From Selenomonas sp. AB3002 (lineage in GTDB: Bacteria; Bacillota; Negativicutes; Selenomonadales; Selenomonadaceae), in contig NZ_JNIO01000008.1 in the NCBI RefSeq assembly GCF_000702545.1, forward strand, positions 620,001 to 684,000: DNA of 64,000 nucleotides, in the 5' to 3' direction. Made by a program: the position numbers and the translations under genes. Shown in pieces: positions 63,473-64,000 of the stretch; the stretch's first letter is position 1; each line of letters opens with the position of its first letter. The notes under the pieces were generated by a model. The model saw only the letters and a program-made list of their open reading frames with translations, had not been told where the DNA came from and made no database searches.

Positions 63473-64000
63473 TCAATCCGGCCAGCCCAGCACCTTGTCC
63501 ACGGCGTTCTGCCAGCCATCATACAGGGCGCGGCGGTGTTCTTCATCCATCTGAGGGGTAAAGCGAACTCCCTCATGCCACAGGTCGCGCAGGGCGTCTA
63601 CATCTTTCCAGACTTTGGTGGCAAGGCCTGCCAGATAAGCCGCCCCAAGGGAAGTAGTTTCCGTGATATAGGGCCTGATGATGGGTATGCCCAGCATATC
63701 CGCCTGGAACTGCAATAGGAAATTGTTCTGGCTGGCTCCGCCGTCCACCCGCAAGTCCTGGATTTCCACATCTATGTCTGAACAGACAGCCTCGTACACA
63801 TCCCTGACCTGATAGGCCAAAGCACAAAGCGCGGCCCTAATGATATGGGCCTTTTCAGTGCGCTCCTTGAGGCCGATGATCATGCCTGTGGTACGCATAT
63901 CCCAATAGGGAGCTGAGAGCCCCCTGAAGGCAGGCACGAAGTAAACATTGTCCGTGTCCGGCACCTGTTTGGCAATCCACTCAGAGTCTGACATGGAAGA
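63473..64000 (-). CDS. glpK: Glycerol kinase, C-terminal part (gene runs off the right edge)
   Basis: Phosphorylates glycerol to glycerol-3-phosphate. The 175 residues seen are the C-terminal part of the FGGY fold: VYFVPAFRGLSAPYWD, DLRVDGGASQNNFLLQFQAD, then ETTSLGAAYLAGLATKVW. The frame is open to base 64000, so about 320 residues lie outside. Same strand as hisF with a 36-nt gap. Confidence 0.93.
   Translation of the reverse strand, partial: SSMSDSEWIAKQVPDTDNVYFVPAFRGLSAPYWDMRTTGMIIGLKERTEKAHIIRAALCALAYQVRDVYEAVCSDIDVEIQDLRVDGGASQNNFLLQFQADMLGIPIIRPYITETTSLGAAYLAGLATKVWKDVDALRDLWHEGVRFTPQMDEEHRRALYDGWQNAVDKVLGWPD

Noticed and set aside
1-64000. tRNA/rRNA genes, CRISPR arrays, insertion sequences, prophage
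   Set aside because: Gaps are short and accounted for by terminators, promoters and leaders; no cloverleaf, repeat-spacer array, transposase or phage structural gene was recognised.

Overview
The window looks like chromosomal DNA of a Selenomonas-like member of the Negativicutes (diderm Firmicutes). This is inferred from three things: Firmicutes regulation (a T-box before pheST, a Bacillus-type LexA box, the HemZ/MrnC/RlmB/ZapA gene set), lipoprotein and periplasm-type exported proteins, and fairly GC-rich coding DNA with many UUG starts. No rRNA, tRNA, CRISPR array, insertion sequence or complete prophage was seen.

Layout. 1-2091: 5' part of hypF (hydrogenase maturation, minus strand). 2.2-8.8 kb: pncB behind a hairpin that hides its ribosome site, aroE, a Phe T-box, pheS-pheT and zapA. 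9.0-18.8 kb: a ROK sugar kinase, cysS-mrnC-thyX-rlmB, a Fur-family regulator, hemZ, hisS and aspS. 18.9-28.8 kb: a complete de novo UMP operon (pyrB-pyrC-carA-carB-pyrK-pyrD-pyrF-pyrE) behind a leader with a strong intrinsic terminator and a short ORF running through it. 29-38.3 kb: a less conserved stretch with a membrane-anchored hypothetical protein, a methyltransferase, glycerate kinase, a long coiled-coil protein of unknown function, an unlisted 46-residue membrane-peptide gene on the minus strand, a PheC-like periplasmic protein, nagB, a helicase with an inserted DnaQ-like exonuclease, and a tiny acidic exported protein. 38.4-47.2 kb (minus strand): a five-gene peptide/nickel-type ABC importer, then ppk and a degenerate Ppx/GppA-HD gene upstream of it. 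47.4-55.4 kb: an exported hypothetical protein, an EF-G-like GTPase, lexA with its own operator, and a phoH-ybeY-era-DUF502-recO cluster. 55.4-60.7 kb: a eukaryotic-type (GH13_8-like) branching enzyme, a protein with an internal duplication, a YejK/NdpA-type nucleoid protein and an aluminium-resistance/methionine-gamma-lyase-like PLP enzyme. 60.7-64 kb: an orphan tyrosine recombinase directly behind a perfect 15+6+15 bp inverted repeat, then hisF-hisIE and the 3' part of glpK on the minus strand.

How it fits together. Much of the window is housekeeping: aminoacyl-tRNA synthetases, RNA processing and modification (MrnC, RlmB, YbeY, Era), repair (LexA, RecO, the UvrD-like helicase) and nucleotide synthesis (pyr operon, ThyX, PncB). 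The most unusual items are the recombinase with its dif-like site, whose layout recalls single-recombinase Xer systems (XerS/difSL, XerH/difH), the pyr leader, the pncB leader switch, the hidden 46-residue peptide gene with operator-like repeats, and the eukaryotic-like branching enzyme. All function calls come from reading the sequence by eye; no database search or folding program was run.
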